Origin: Neobacillus kokaensis
GTDB lineage: Bacteria > Bacillota > Bacilli > Bacillales > Cytobacillaceae
NCBI RefSeq assembly: GCF_014656545.1
Contig: NZ_BNDS01000002.1
Coordinates: 1 to 64,000, forward strand
Length of the DNA: 64,000 nt
Reading direction: 5' to 3'
Shown piece by piece: positions 43,941 to 53,574 of the stretch (position 1 is its first letter; each line of letters starts with the position of its first letter). Under the pieces are notes generated by a model that ran no database searches, had not been told where the DNA came from, and worked only from the letters and a program-made list of their open reading frames with translations. The translations under genes were made by a program, and so were the position numbers.

Positions 43941-44735
43941 TTATAAAGGAAAGAAAAAATGAAATACCCACATCGCTATAATGGCAGAAATTAAACCTGA
44001 AAGAAAATTAACCATGTCATTTTCAATAAACGAAATCCCTTTTATTCTCATTGTTGGCTGTCCGCAGTGCATTCTTTTTTCCGTTTCAAACCCACATTTT
44101 TTACACCTAAACAGCTGTTGATAGAAGGCACCGACCAATGTATCAACGACATTGCCGAAAAAACCAAACAGAAAGACTATACTCCCGAGCAGCAAGTCAA
44201 AATTAAAAATCCAAACACTAATCAGTGAAATCAGCAAGGAACCTAATAATGCAGCAATTGTCCCTAACCCGCTGACCGCTCCCGACGTCCCTTTTTCAAC
44301 TCGCTTAAATGTACGTATGCAAAGCGGTGCCTTTTTGCTTAAACTGCCAATCTCTGAGGCCCAAGTATCTGAATTGGCACTTGCAAGAGAAACAACAAAT
44401 CCAATTAGCCATATAGGGGAATTATCAAAATAATAAAGGATACTAAATAGGGCGGCAGCTCCCCCGTTTGCGAAAACTTGACGCCAATCTCTTGCCCCGC
44501 CCTTTGCTAATTTTTCCTCCATTTTTTCTTTGGCCTCACTCTTATATTTGGACCAATAACTTGAAGTAGCAAAAAACACGCCCAATATTAATAATCCTTT
44601 AAAATGGAAACCTAGATATATAGCATACCCTACTACAGCGGCCGCAATAGCTCCAGATTTACTTAATGATTTAGTTCTATAGCCGGCATATCCCAAAAGT
44701 AACATGATCACGCCCATCAAAACGGAATCTAACAT
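43941..44735 (-). CDS. DUF92 family membrane protein
   Basis: 264 residues with about six helices; relatives include TMEM19 and phytol kinase-like proteins. Family blocks ASANSDTWASEIGSLSKK and GTSGAVSGLGTIAALLG are intact. A cytoplasmic loop carries CKKCGFETEKRMHC, which looks like a small metal site. The bacterial function is not known. The ATG overlaps the end of the 5-formyl-THF cyclo-ligase gene by 7 bases, so the two are coupled. Confidence 0.9.
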   Translation of the reverse strand: MLDSVLMGVIMLLLGYAGYRTKSLSKSGAIAAAVVGYAIYLGFHFKGLLILGVFFATSSYWSKYKSEAKEKMEEKLAKGGARDWRQVFANGGAAALFSILYYFDNSPIWLIGFVVSLASANSDTWASEIGSLSKKAPLCIRTFKRVEKGTSGAVSGLGTIAALLGSLLISLISVWIFNFDLLLGSIVFLFGFFGNVVDTLVGAFYQQLFRCKKCGFETEKRMHCGQPTMRIKGISFIENDMVNFLSGLISAIIAMWVFHFFFPL

Positions 44736-45298
44736 AAAGTCTTAATAACTTCCTTAGGTGTAATAATTTTAGCTACAGGTAGATCATATTCCTCAATTGG
44801 AAAATCGAGAATCATTTGTTCATTAAAGGCTAATGATAGGGTATTACCTGAGTAATTTGACAAAAAGCGGTCATAATATCCACCGCCAAATCCGATACGA
44901 TACCCTGATTTCGTATAGGCTAACCCCGGGACAATTAACAGGTCAATCTGCTCTGCTGGCACGATCGTTGTTAATGCAGGAATCGGCTCAAGTAAACCAT
45001 AAAACACAGATTCAAGCTGAGAAAATTCAGTTAGTGTCCTAAACTCCAATTTCTTTTCCTTTGGATAACATTTAGGAACCACGATTGTCTTGCCTGATTC
45101 CCAAGACTTGCGAATAATTTGATATGTATCGACTTCCGGGGCCTTTGAAATAGTAATTCCGATTACTTCTGCTTGTTTCCAATCGTCATCTTCATATAAT
45201 CTAGAGGCAATTTTATACGAGTAATCCTCATATAGCGGTGTTGAAAGCTGGGATAGAGATTCTTTCACTTGAAGACGAATGGCATTTTTATCATTCAT
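44729..45298 (-). CDS. yqgN: 5-formyltetrahydrofolate cyclo-ligase
   Basis: 189 residues of the MTHFS family. It turns 5-formyl-THF into methenyl-THF with ATP and so returns stored folate to use. The signature IVPGLAYTKSGYRIGFGGGYYDRFL is intact, as is the N-terminal basic patch. The ATG follows TAGGAGGT, a strong site. It precedes the DUF92 gene and follows rpmG, as yqgN does in B. subtilis. Confidence 0.93.
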   Translation of the reverse strand: MNDKNAIRLQVKESLSQLSTPLYEDYSYKIASRLYEDDDWKQAEVIGITISKAPEVDTYQIIRKSWESGKTIVVPKCYPKEKKLEFRTLTEFSQLESVFYGLLEPIPALTTIVPAEQIDLLIVPGLAYTKSGYRIGFGGGYYDRFLSNYSGNTLSLAFNEQMILDFPIEEYDLPVAKIITPKEVIKTLC

Positions 45299-45325
45299 TT
45301 TAAATACCTCCTATTTTTATGCACA

Positions 45326-45352
45326 AAAAAACAGCAGGAAAGCCCCTGCTGT
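45326..45352 (-). terminator. Terminator after rpmG
   Basis: ACAGCAGG and CCTGCTGT pair, followed by seven Us on the minus strand. It overlaps the rpmG stop region. Confidence 0.88.
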
Positions 45353-45502
45353 TTATTTTGTTTCGCGGTGTACAGTTGTACGCTTTTCTCTTGGGCAATA
45401 TTTCTTAAGCTCAAGACGGTCTGGGTTGTTACGTTTATTTTTGTTAGAAATATAGTTACGGTCTCCACACTCAGTGCAAGCTAACGTAATATTCACACGC
45501 AT
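45353..45502 (-). CDS. rpmG: Ribosomal protein bL33
   Basis: 49 residues: [20 protein letters not shown] and on. The first CxxC pair (CTEC) is present, while the second is reduced to one Cys (KKYCPREKR) in place of CxxC. The protein therefore lies between the zinc (C+) and zinc-free (C-) forms. I start it at the ATG at 45500-45502 with GGAGGG in front; the longer frame (66 bases more) has no family match. Confidence 0.93.
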   Translation of the reverse strand: MRVNITLACTECGDRNYISNKNKRNNPDRLELKKYCPREKRTTVHRETK

Positions 45503-45577
45503 GTTTATTTCCCTCCAAACGATTAAGCTTGTTCGTTCATACGACTTTTCTATAATATCATTTTTCAAAAGGAAATG

Positions 45578-46192
45578 CTAGTGAATTTTTAAAAGTGCTT
45601 GCTCCATTGCAATTACTTCATTTTTATTCTTTCCAGCAATCGTCCATGTGCTGATTTTTTCAGTCTTCTGCGGACTGACTGTTATCTTTTCAGCTAGTAT
45701 GCTAGCTGCCGGTCCTTTTGCCATTGGCTGATACTTTAACGTTCCGTTTTGTAAAGAGCTCCAAATTTGATTGGTATAGACATTCCACAGCGGCATTGTC
45801 GTATACTCCTTTGTTTCGGACTCATTGTGCATTAAATTAACCAAGAAAACATTTTGACCTGCGTGATGGAAAATTCGTTGATCGGTTGGTGATACAAAAG
45901 TCAAGTGGTCCTGATGGGCATTTTGAAAATGATGCATCGCCAGAATTTTGATATCCTTTGATTGATGACTATGATTGCTGACAAAAATATTAAAAAAGTG
46001 AATTTTAGAATGAAGGTGTTTTTGTTCTACCTTTATGATGAGCCCTTCTTCATATATAACCTTTTCCATTCGATTTTGCAGCCAAAAATATTTTCCGTTC
46101 ACCCATATGCCAGGGATATATTGAAGCTTTCCGATAGAAGCCAGCCGTTTTGAAAACTGTTTTATTTGCTGTAATTCAGTCATATTTATCAT
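45578..46192 (-). CDS. Unidentified protein next to a glycosyltransferase gene
   Basis: 204 residues, cytoplasmic, no Cys and no clear helices or motifs. It has a beta-rich look, with many His and Asn (SNHSHQSKDIKILAMHHFQN). I do not recognise it. It lies 24 bases after the GT4 glycosyltransferase gene in the same direction, so it is likely co-transcribed. The ATG at 46190-46192 has AAAGGTG nine bases ahead; the Met three codons later is an alternative. Confidence 0.6.
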   Translation of the reverse strand: MINMTELQQIKQFSKRLASIGKLQYIPGIWVNGKYFWLQNRMEKVIYEEGLIIKVEQKHLHSKIHFFNIFVSNHSHQSKDIKILAMHHFQNAHQDHLTFVSPTDQRIFHHAGQNVFLVNLMHNESETKEYTTMPLWNVYTNQIWSSLQNGTLKYQPMAKGPAASILAEKITVSPQKTEKISTWTIAGKNKNEVIAMEQALLKIH

Positions 46193-46216
46193 TTGTAATT
46201 ACACCTTTTCAATGTA

Positions 46217-47458
46217 TTAAGTAATCCCGTTAATATTTACTCGTGAATTCAATATTGTATCCTCCATCACCCTGCTGGTGTCAGCTGCAATTCGCCTCCA
46301 GCCATATAGACTTCTTGCCGCTCGACCCCCATTTTTGCCAATTTCGTTCGCGACCTTTGCGTTAATCGTCAGAAATGAAATTTGTTCAAGTAAACTTTCA
46401 GCATCGCCAGGGTTTATGAGCAAGCCTGTTTGCAGATGTCTGACAATCCCTTTGATTCCGCCAGCATTGGATACGATTACTGGTTTTTCCTGAATCATCC
46501 CCTCAAGGGCCACAATTCCAAATGGCTCATACAAGCTTGGTATCACCATCATTTCACAACCCTGAATAAGAACATCTCGTTCCTTATCCGTTATATATCC
46601 GATAAATACCACATATTCTCCTAATTTTCTTTCCTCTACCTGACGCCTATAGATGTCAAGCATCGGCCCTTTTCCAGCAATAATGAAGAGGAACTTTTGC
46701 CCCTTTTCCATGGCAATTTCCGCTGCCTTTATGATGGTTTCAAAACCTTTTTCCTTCACAATTCTACCAATTGAAAAAATATATTTTCGCTTTGGCAGAT
46801 CCGAAAAAACAGCTGCAGCCTTCCCTTCAATATAGGGAGGTTCGATACCATTTGGAATAACCGCTAATTTTTTCTCCTCGACCTGAAAAATCGACATCAA
46901 TGATTCCTTCATAAAATAACTGCAAACAATTATTTGATCTGACGATTCAATTAATGATTGTTCTTTATCATGAATAAATTGCTGTATTTCAGTATGAATC
47001 CCATTATTTCTGCCATGTTCGGTTGCATGAATCGTACTCAGCAAAGGTATGCCTGTTACCTCCTTTAGGGCGAAGGCTGCCGTACCAACAAGCCAGTCAT
47101 GAGCATGAATTAAGTCAAATTTGACTTCGTCCGCTAACTGTTCTCCCTTAAAGGCCATGGCTAAATTAAGTCCGCCTATCCATGTAAGAAAATGATCATC
47201 GTGATCATTGATTGGCTTCACCCGGTGTACATGTACTCCATCTGCCCTTTCATATTCCGGCAGAACACCGTTACCTGCTGATAACACATGAACTACATGT
47301 CCTTCATGAGCTAAATGAACCGCAAGACCAAATACATGTCTTGAAAGCCCGCCAACGACATTCGGAGGGTATTCCCAACTAAGCAGCAAAATGTTTAACT
47401 TCTGCTTATGTACCAATCCTTGTGACAGGTTAATTTTTTCTGACACCGCGTTAGCCAT
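46217..47458 (-). CDS. GT4-family glycosyltransferase
   Basis: 413 residues of the GT-B fold. The N-terminal domain has LLLSWEYPPNVVGGLSRHV, as in glycogen synthase-like GT4 enzymes. The C-terminal donor-site motif is EPFGIVALEGMIQEKPVIVS, with the E-x7-E pair. It transfers a sugar from a nucleotide donor; the acceptor is unknown. I start it at the ATG at 47456-47458 after GGAGGAG, a start that lies within the end of the DUF4912 gene. That coupling suggests that the two proteins act together. Confidence 0.9.
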   Translation of the reverse strand: MANAVSEKINLSQGLVHKQKLNILLLSWEYPPNVVGGLSRHVFGLAVHLAHEGHVVHVLSAGNGVLPEYERADGVHVHRVKPINDHDDHFLTWIGGLNLAMAFKGEQLADEVKFDLIHAHDWLVGTAAFALKEVTGIPLLSTIHATEHGRNNGIHTEIQQFIHDKEQSLIESSDQIIVCSYFMKESLMSIFQVEEKKLAVIPNGIEPPYIEGKAAAVFSDLPKRKYIFSIGRIVKEKGFETIIKAAEIAMEKGQKFLFIIAGKGPMLDIYRRQVEERKLGEYVVFIGYITDKERDVLIQGCEMMVIPSLYEPFGIVALEGMIQEKPVIVSNAGGIKGIVRHLQTGLLINPGDAESLLEQISFLTINAKVANEIGKNGGRAARSLYGWRRIAADTSRVMEDTILNSRVNINGIT

Positions 47459-48131
47459 TTTTCTCCTCCAAGTCTTTTTCTCCGCCATAATAGCTGTAGG
47501 TGCTTACATGATCTTTCCATTTCGGAGGCCTTGCTTCATATCGCAGCATTTCCAGCTGATCATGGCTTAATAAATTGCCAGACAGTTCAAGTTTTGGAGT
47601 TTGCACACAATTGGATCTAAAGAGAGGAAAAAAGCCAGAGGCCGGTAAAAGAACACCTAATTCTGCTACAAAGCTTCGATTCGCTGCTAACCCTTTCACA
47701 AACCAATGTCCATTTTGGTATGGCACGGTAATTTCATAAAAATGGTGGGCATTTGTTCCATCGAAGATTAAATCGGTTACATCATAAATTCTGATTACCG
47801 AAACGAGTTCTGTGAACCTAACATTAAAATAAGATTGAATTACTTTATTAGCTATTGCAGAAATATCCCAAAAGAGAACAACTTTTGAAGCTGTTACCAA
47901 TCTTGTATTTAGTTCGCCCTTCGAAGCTACAAAGGAGTGCTGTTCCATCCTTTCTAAAGAATTCTCCACTTCTATCTCTGACAAACCGCTTTCTCGAATA
48001 CTTTTACTTTCCTCACTTGCTGCCCATTTATTCCAGCGATATTGGACCTTACCAACCGTCGTATTTAGTTCGGTTGCAATTTTCCGAAACGAAAGCCCGT
48101 CCTTTCTTAATTTAATAATGTCTTTAATCAT
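47451..48131 (-). CDS. HTH and DUF4912 protein
   Basis: 226 residues. The first 35 look like a helix-turn-helix (IIKLRKDGLSFRKIATELNT, then TVGKVQYRWNKW), as in resolvase-like or sigma-like modules. The rest is a DUF4912 domain (LFWDISAIANKVIQ; YEITVPYQNGHWFVKG; GVLLPASGFFPLFRSN), which is often next to glycogen or trehalose-type enzymes. It precedes the GT4 gene and overlaps it by 8 bases. A DNA-binding or sugar-binding role is inferred. Confidence 0.82.
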   Translation of the reverse strand: MIKDIIKLRKDGLSFRKIATELNTTVGKVQYRWNKWAASEESKSIRESGLSEIEVENSLERMEQHSFVASKGELNTRLVTASKVVLFWDISAIANKVIQSYFNVRFTELVSVIRIYDVTDLIFDGTNAHHFYEITVPYQNGHWFVKGLAANRSFVAELGVLLPASGFFPLFRSNCVQTPKLELSGNLLSHDQLEMLRYEARPPKWKDHVSTYSYYGGEKDLEEKNG

Positions 48132-48367
48132 GGTTTCCTCCGTCTCCTAAACAATTAATATATGTTTAATTTAGAAAAGTATGAAAAATACCTTGTGATT
48201 TAATGGTACCATTACATCGGAAGGCATACAATAAACGCAATTTGTCGGATTTTGCCCATCCTTTATAAATGTAGTTTTTAGGCTGGGAAATTTTTTAGGA
48301 AAAATAATTTCATTGGACAAACGATAAAAAATGACATGAAAATTAAGGATTAATAAGTAGAATTCGA

Positions 48368-48399
48368 CAAAAAAAGATGAGGACAAATTGTCTCATCTT
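48368..48399 (-). terminator. Terminator after phoU
   Basis: AAGATGA with inner pairs forms a hairpin with TCATCTT, and seven Us follow on the minus strand. The remaining bases to 48132 are AT-rich with no gene that I can support. Confidence 0.82.
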
Positions 48400-48416
48400 C
48401 TGGCTGTTCCTGTTGT

Positions 48417-49076
48417 TTAGGCATTGAGGTTGTATCGTTTGCCTGTTTCTAGGTAAACAACATTCTCTGCTATGTTCGTAGAGTGGTCTGCCATTCTTTC
48501 AATAAAACGACATACGAATGCTAACTGAATAATTTGGTTGGTGAAGTCTGGATTTTGCGGGATATAAGTTAGAAGCTCCTGAACCAGCTCCCCAAACATT
48601 TTATCTACCTGATCATCCTTTTCCGCACATTTTTGTGCCATCGCTGAATCTTCTGAGTAAAATGCGGTAATGGCATCAGTTAACATTTCTAACGCAATTT
48701 CCATCATATGAGGAATATCAATTAGTTCTTTTACATGTTTCTCATTTCCAATATGAACTGCTGATTTTGCGATATTTACAGCAATATCTCCTAACCGCTC
48801 CACTTCTGATGAAACTCTCAAAGCTACATGTAATCTTCGCAAATCTTTCGCAACCGGTGATTGTCTCGCAATCAGCATTAATGCTTTTTCATGGATTTCA
48901 TACTCCAGATCGTCAATTACATTATCTCCATTAATAACACTATGGGCAAGTTCGATATCTTGGTTTAATAGAGCAAGCATGGCATTCTTAATGGCCGTTT
49001 CAGCTTCGCCTGCCATTTTTAATTGCATTGATTTTAGTTCTTTTAAACTTTCATCAAAATTAGATCTAGTATTCAT
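48417..49076 (-). CDS. phoU: Phosphate transport regulator PhoU
   Basis: 219 residues, two PhoU three-helix repeats. The metal-binding motifs (E/D)xxxD are visible in VERLGDIAVNIAK and IERMADHSTNIAE. It links the Pst transporter to the PhoR/PhoP signal and to phosphate homeostasis. It is the last gene of the pst operon. I start at the ATG at 49074-49076 (MNTRSNFDESLKEL) with GGGTGAT ahead. B. subtilis lacks phoU in its pst operon, so its presence here is worth noting. Confidence 0.96.
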   Translation of the reverse strand: MNTRSNFDESLKELKSMQLKMAGEAETAIKNAMLALLNQDIELAHSVINGDNVIDDLEYEIHEKALMLIARQSPVAKDLRRLHVALRVSSEVERLGDIAVNIAKSAVHIGNEKHVKELIDIPHMMEIALEMLTDAITAFYSEDSAMAQKCAEKDDQVDKMFGELVQELLTYIPQNPDFTNQIIQLAFVCRFIERMADHSTNIAENVVYLETGKRYNLNA

Positions 49077-49081
49077 GAACA

Positions 49082-49855
49082 TCACCCAAATCTTCCTGTA
49101 ATATAGTCTTCCGTCCGTGAATCCTTTGGCATGGAGAAAATTTTAGCCGTATCATCACATTCAATTAATTCCCCCATTAAGAAGAAAGCTGTCTTATCAG
49201 AAACCCTTGCTGCCTGTTGCATATTGTGTGTCACGATGACAATTGTATATTTCTCTTTTAACTCAAAAATCAGTTCTTCAATTTTCAAAGTAGAAATTGG
49301 ATCCAATGCTGAGGTTGGTTCATCCATTAACAAAACATCCGGCTTTGTCGCTAAGGCTCTTGCTATACATAATCTTTGCTGCTGTCCACCTGATAATCCG
49401 AGCGCCGGTGCAGATAATCGATCCTTTACCTCGTCCCATAGCGCCACATCCATTAAAGCTTTGGTGACAATTTCATCAAGATGCTTCTTTTTCTTGATTC
49501 CATGGATTCTCGGGCCATAAGCTACATTATCAAAAATCGATTGTGGAAATGGATTTCCCTTTTGAAAGACCATGCCAACATGTTTTCTCAATTCTACCAA
49601 GTCTGTTTTCGGATTTAGGATATTTTGACCGTCAAAATTGACTTCCCCGGTAATTTTGACACTCGGTATCATTTTATTCATTAGATTAAGGGTCTTTAAA
49701 AAAGTTGACTTCCCGCACCCTGAAGGACCAATCATGGCCGTTACTTCTTTCTTCTGAATGGGAAAGTTAATGCCCTTTAAGGCATGGTGATCACCATACC
49801 ATAGATTAAGGTCTTTTACATCAAAGATATCTCTTGTTAATGTCTGGATCGCCAT
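49082..49855 (-). CDS. pstB: Phosphate ABC transporter ATP-binding protein PstB, copy 2
   Basis: 257 residues. Walker [11 protein letters not shown], signature LSGGQQQRL, Walker [13 protein letters not shown], His switch [11 protein letters not shown]. It drives high-affinity phosphate import with PstS, PstC and PstA. It is 12 bases after the first pstB; the two are clear paralogs and differ mostly at the N-terminus. B. subtilis also has two (pstBA and pstBB). Confidence 0.96.
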   Translation of the reverse strand: MAIQTLTRDIFDVKDLNLWYGDHHALKGINFPIQKKEVTAMIGPSGCGKSTFLKTLNLMNKMIPSVKITGEVNFDGQNILNPKTDLVELRKHVGMVFQKGNPFPQSIFDNVAYGPRIHGIKKKKHLDEIVTKALMDVALWDEVKDRLSAPALGLSGGQQQRLCIARALATKPDVLLMDEPTSALDPISTLKIEELIFELKEKYTIVIVTHNMQQAARVSDKTAFFLMGELIECDDTAKIFSMPKDSRTEDYITGRFG

Positions 49856-49867
49856 TTATTTTCCCCC

Positions 49868-50689
49868 TTATCCGAAACGACCGGAAATGTATTCCTCTGT
49901 CTTTTGAACAGATGGATTGGTGAAGATTTTTTCAGTATCATCATATTCAATTAAATCACCGCTCAAAAAGAACGCTGTTTTGTCAGAAATTCGGGATGCC
50001 TGCTGCATATTATGAGTAACAATAATAATCGAGTAATCCTTTTTTAAATCAACAATTAAGTCCTCAACTTTTGCATTTGAAATAGGGTCGAGTGCAGATG
50101 ATGGTTCATCAAGCAGGATAACAGTTGGTTTCATGGCAATTGTTCGGGCAATGCAAAGCCGCTGCTGCTGTCCGCCAGAAAGGGATAAAGCCGATTTATG
50201 AAGCCTGTCTTTCACTTCATCCCACAATGCCGCTTTTTGTAAACTTTCTTCAACTATTTCATCTAACACGCTTTTCTTTTTCATCCCTGCAAATTTAAGG
50301 GCATGAGTAATATTTTCATATATGGACTTTGGAAAGGGATTTGGCTTTTGAAACACCATCCCAATTTCCTTGCGTAATGCCACTACATTAATATCATCTG
50401 ACAAAATATTGAGATCTTCGTACAGGATTTCTCCTTCAGCTCTTGCTCCAGGAATTAAGTCATTCATCCGATTTATGCTCCGTAAAAAGGTGGACTTTCC
50501 GCAGCCTGATGGGCCAATTAATGCAGTTACGTTGTTTTTTCCGATGTCCATCGAAATCCCATTAACCGCACGCTTTTCCCCGTAAAAGATTTCTAAATTC
50601 TTTACCGTTAAAATATGTTCCGGCTGAAATTCCCTATACTCTTGAGCCGTTACATCCAAGGTTATTCTCTCCTTTATGGCTGTCACCAT
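49868..50689 (-). CDS. pstB: Phosphate ABC transporter ATP-binding protein PstB, copy 1
   Basis: 273 residues, with an N-terminal extension of about 27 residues over the second copy. Walker A ([10 protein letters not shown]), signature (LSGGQQQRL), Walker B ([12 protein letters not shown]) and switch ([11 protein letters not shown]) are intact. The ATG at 50687-50689 follows AAAGGTGGG; an inner TTG behind AAAGGAGAG (reading [11 protein letters not shown]) is a second possible start, giving two forms. It lies after pstA. Confidence 0.95.
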   Translation of the reverse strand: MVTAIKERITLDVTAQEYREFQPEHILTVKNLEIFYGEKRAVNGISMDIGKNNVTALIGPSGCGKSTFLRSINRMNDLIPGARAEGEILYEDLNILSDDINVVALRKEIGMVFQKPNPFPKSIYENITHALKFAGMKKKSVLDEIVEESLQKAALWDEVKDRLHKSALSLSGGQQQRLCIARTIAMKPTVILLDEPSSALDPISNAKVEDLIVDLKKDYSIIIVTHNMQQASRISDKTAFFLSGDLIEYDDTEKIFTNPSVQKTEEYISGRFG

Positions 50690-50704
50690 CTGACTCCCAC
50701 CTTT

Positions 50705-51592
50705 TTATTTAGTTGCGGTTACACGCTTATGAATAATACTTCCAATCCAGCGGGCCCCTAAATTAAATATTAATACTGATATGACGAGGACTGCAGCAGA
50801 ACCGCTGGATACTGCCTCTACATCAGGAATTAACCCTTGTGTATTTACAGACCATATATGAACCGCCAGCGTCTCGGCCGGGCGAAAAATATTCAATGGA
50901 GATTGTTCAGAAAAAGGATTCCAGTTTGCATAGTCTAGTCTTGGTGTCGATAATCCAGCAGTAAATAGCAGCGCTGCAGCTTCACCAAATACCCGGCCAG
51001 AAGCTAATATAGCCCCTGTTAATATCGATGGAAAGGCCGTAGGTAAAATAACAGTTTTAATCGTATGCCAATGAGTAATACCCAAAGCTAGACTAGCTTC
51101 TTTTAAATCACGAGGTACAGCACGGATGGCATCTTCCGTCGTACGTACCATTGTTGGCAGGTTAAACACCGTTAACGCCAAGGCACCACCTAAAATTGTA
51201 TAGCCCCAGCCTGTTGTATTAACAAAAACTAATAAACCAAACATCCCAATGACAATTGATGGCAAAGACGATAACACTTCAATACAAGTCCGAATCAAGT
51301 CTGTTACTTTTCCTGGCTTGGCATATTCGGCCATGTAAATCCCGCCGCCTATCCCGATTGGTACTGTAATCAGCATTGTAATGAAAAGGATATAAAACGA
51401 ATTAAATAATTGGTCGCGGATTCCTCCGCCTGCCCGCACATTACTCGAAGGGGTTGTTAAAAAATCAAATGAAATATATTTTAATCCGTTAATAAAAATA
51501 TAGAAAAATAGTCCAGCAAGAATAGAAACGATTATAATTGCGATGGCTATAAAAGCCCCTGTCGCTATGCGGTCGGCTGTTTTACTATTCAT
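50705..51592 (-). CDS. pstA: Phosphate ABC transporter permease PstA
   Basis: 295 residues with six helices. The ABC permease EAA-type loop is in AIRAVPRDLKEASLALGITH. It forms the channel with PstC. The ATG overlaps the pstC stop by 4 bases (ATGA-type coupling), with AGGAGGAAAG before it. The order S-C-A-B-B-phoU is complete. Confidence 0.96.
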   Translation of the reverse strand: MNSKTADRIATGAFIAIAIIIVSILAGLFFYIFINGLKYISFDFLTTPSSNVRAGGGIRDQLFNSFYILFITMLITVPIGIGGGIYMAEYAKPGKVTDLIRTCIEVLSSLPSIVIGMFGLLVFVNTTGWGYTILGGALALTVFNLPTMVRTTEDAIRAVPRDLKEASLALGITHWHTIKTVILPTAFPSILTGAILASGRVFGEAAALLFTAGLSTPRLDYANWNPFSEQSPLNIFRPAETLAVHIWSVNTQGLIPDVEAVSSGSAAVLVISVLIFNLGARWIGSIIHKRVTATK

Positions 51593-52512
51593 CGTACTTT
51601 CCTCCTAGATGATAGATAACGAATGAGGAGTATGAATGCAAAGGACATGATTAATAATATTAGACCCATTGACCAGAGCGTATTATTCTCCACGCTGCCA
51701 TATGTGGTGTGTCCCATATTTAACGTAATAATAGTTGTTAATGTTGCCGATGCATCCAAAATACTTGACGGCAAATTCCTTACGTTACCGATTACCATCT
51801 GAACGGCTAAAGCTTCACCAAATGCCCTTGCCATTCCAAGAATAATCGCGGTTAGCAATGAAGGCAAAGCGGCAGGTACTAATACTTTTCGAATGGTCTG
51901 CCATCTTGTTGCACCTAAAGCTAACGATCCTTCACGTAGATGGTTTGGGAGCGAACTCATTGCATCCGTCGCTATGGTGGTAATGGTAGGTAATATCATG
52001 ATGGCAAGAACGATAGTTCCAGAAAGTAAACTAAAACCCAAGCCGCCAACATGTTCTCTAATAAATGGAACTAAAACAGTCAGTCCAATAAATCCGTATA
52101 CGACGGATGGAATACCAACGAGCAGCTCTACCACTGGCTGAAGGATTTTTCTTCCCCATGATGGAGCAATTTCTGTCATAAATATTGCTCCGCCAATCCC
52201 TAGTGGAGCAGCAATAAGTGCAGACAAAAAAGTTACCGCAAAAGACCCAAAAATAAACGGAAGAACACCATATGCCGGGTTCGCTTTATCAGTTGGATTC
52301 CATTTTGTACTTGTTAAAAATTCTATAATACTAATGCCGTTCTTGGTAAAGGATTGAAGCCCTTTTGTCCCTAGGAAAATGGTAATCGCAATCGTGGCTG
52401 ATATCATCAAAACTGCACACAAAATGACCATTATTTTTCCGCGAAATTCCCCATCAAGACTGCTTTTCTTTGATTTAAGCAGCCTCTCTCTTGCAGGAAG
52501 AAGCTTTTCCAT
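51589..52512 (-). CDS. pstC: Phosphate ABC transporter permease PstC
   Basis: 307 residues with six helices; the permease loop AMSSLPNHLREGSLALGATR is present. A long hydrophilic cytoplasmic N-terminus precedes the first helix, with a large outside loop before the second. I start at the ATG at 52510-52512 (MEKLLPARERLLK), with GAGGAG upstream; the ten-codon extension overlaps that site. It follows pstS by 90 bases with no terminator. Confidence 0.95.
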   Translation of the reverse strand: MEKLLPARERLLKSKKSSLDGEFRGKIMVILCAVLMISATIAITIFLGTKGLQSFTKNGISIIEFLTSTKWNPTDKANPAYGVLPFIFGSFAVTFLSALIAAPLGIGGAIFMTEIAPSWGRKILQPVVELLVGIPSVVYGFIGLTVLVPFIREHVGGLGFSLLSGTIVLAIMILPTITTIATDAMSSLPNHLREGSLALGATRWQTIRKVLVPAALPSLLTAIILGMARAFGEALAVQMVIGNVRNLPSSILDASATLTTIITLNMGHTTYGSVENNTLWSMGLILLIMSFAFILLIRYLSSRRKVR

Positions 52513-52602
52513 ATTAAACCAAACTCCTCTTAAATACGTCATAATAGGGTAAACGCCTACTGCATTTACCCCATATTTTTAAATTTTCATCGGTTGTTGA
52601 TA

Positions 52603-53517
52603 TTAGATATCTTTTTGATTCCCCTTAGCATCGCGTTCAACCTTCATTTTAGTCACAGGCAGATATCCTTGTTCTTTTAAAAGAGTGTTCTGGATATCAT
52701 CTGACATTAGATAGTCTAAGAACGCTTTTGCTAGTCCTTCTGCTTCACCTTTTGTATACGAATGCTGGTAAGCCCACACTGGGAATTTACCGGATTGTAC
52801 ATTTTCTTCAGTTGGTTCCACACCATCAATCGCAAGTGGTGTCACAGAATCATCAGTGAAGTATGAGAAAGCAAGGTATCCAATAGCACCTTCTGTTTCA
52901 TTAATAATCTTTTTGACTGTATTAGATGAATCCTCCGTAATACCTTCAGCAGGTGTCGCCCCATCAAGTGCAAATTGATTGAATACTGCACGTGTCCCTG
53001 AAGAGTCAGGACGGTTTACAAGAACAATCTTTTGATCGGCTCCGCCAAGTTCTTTCCAGTTCGTGATTTTGCCAGTGAATACTTTAATTAAATCTTCTTT
53101 TTTAATATCTTTAATACCAACTTTAGGATTAACGGCAGCAGTCATACCTACAACCGCTACTTTATGGTCAACAAGCTGGTCAGCTGGAATACCTTCTTTT
53201 TCTTCAGCAAAAACGTCTGAGTTACCGATTTGCACAGATCCTTCAGCTACTTGCGAAAGGCCTGTACCAGAACCGCCGGCATTGACTTGAATATCTACTT
53301 TAGGATTTTCAGCCATAAATTCTTCGGCAGCAGCTGCCACTAATGGCTGCATTGCTGATGAACCAGAAATGACGAGTGAGCCAGAAAGTTCATCAGTTTT
53401 TTTATCTGCATTATCTTTTTTATCTGTTCCATTAGAAGCTCCGCCTCCACATGCAGCCATAAATACCATTAACGCGGCTAATACTGTTAGCAGGCTTAAT
53501 TTTTTTAAACTTTTCAT
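52603..53517 (-). CDS. pstS: Phosphate-binding lipoprotein PstS
   Basis: 304 residues. The signal peptide ends in the lipobox MAAC (Cys23), then a glycine/serine/lysine linker, then the periplasmic-binding fold. Phosphate-site text is visible: SGSSAMQP, AGGSGTGLSQV and RPDSSGTRAVF. It captures phosphate outside the membrane. It is the first gene of the operon behind PhoP boxes and should be the most strongly induced one under phosphate limitation. Confidence 0.97.
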   Translation of the reverse strand: MKSLKKLSLLTVLAALMVFMAACGGGASNGTDKKDNADKKTDELSGSLVISGSSAMQPLVAAAAEEFMAENPKVDIQVNAGGSGTGLSQVAEGSVQIGNSDVFAEEKEGIPADQLVDHKVAVVGMTAAVNPKVGIKDIKKEDLIKVFTGKITNWKELGGADQKIVLVNRPDSSGTRAVFNQFALDGATPAEGITEDSSNTVKKIINETEGAIGYLAFSYFTDDSVTPLAIDGVEPTEENVQSGKFPVWAYQHSYTKGEAEGLAKAFLDYLMSDDIQNTLLKEQGYLPVTKMKVERDAKGNQKDI

Positions 53518-53574
53518 TGCTGTATTCCCCCTAAGGTTATTGTTATGTTTATGTTTGTCTGCTTTACATGTTTT

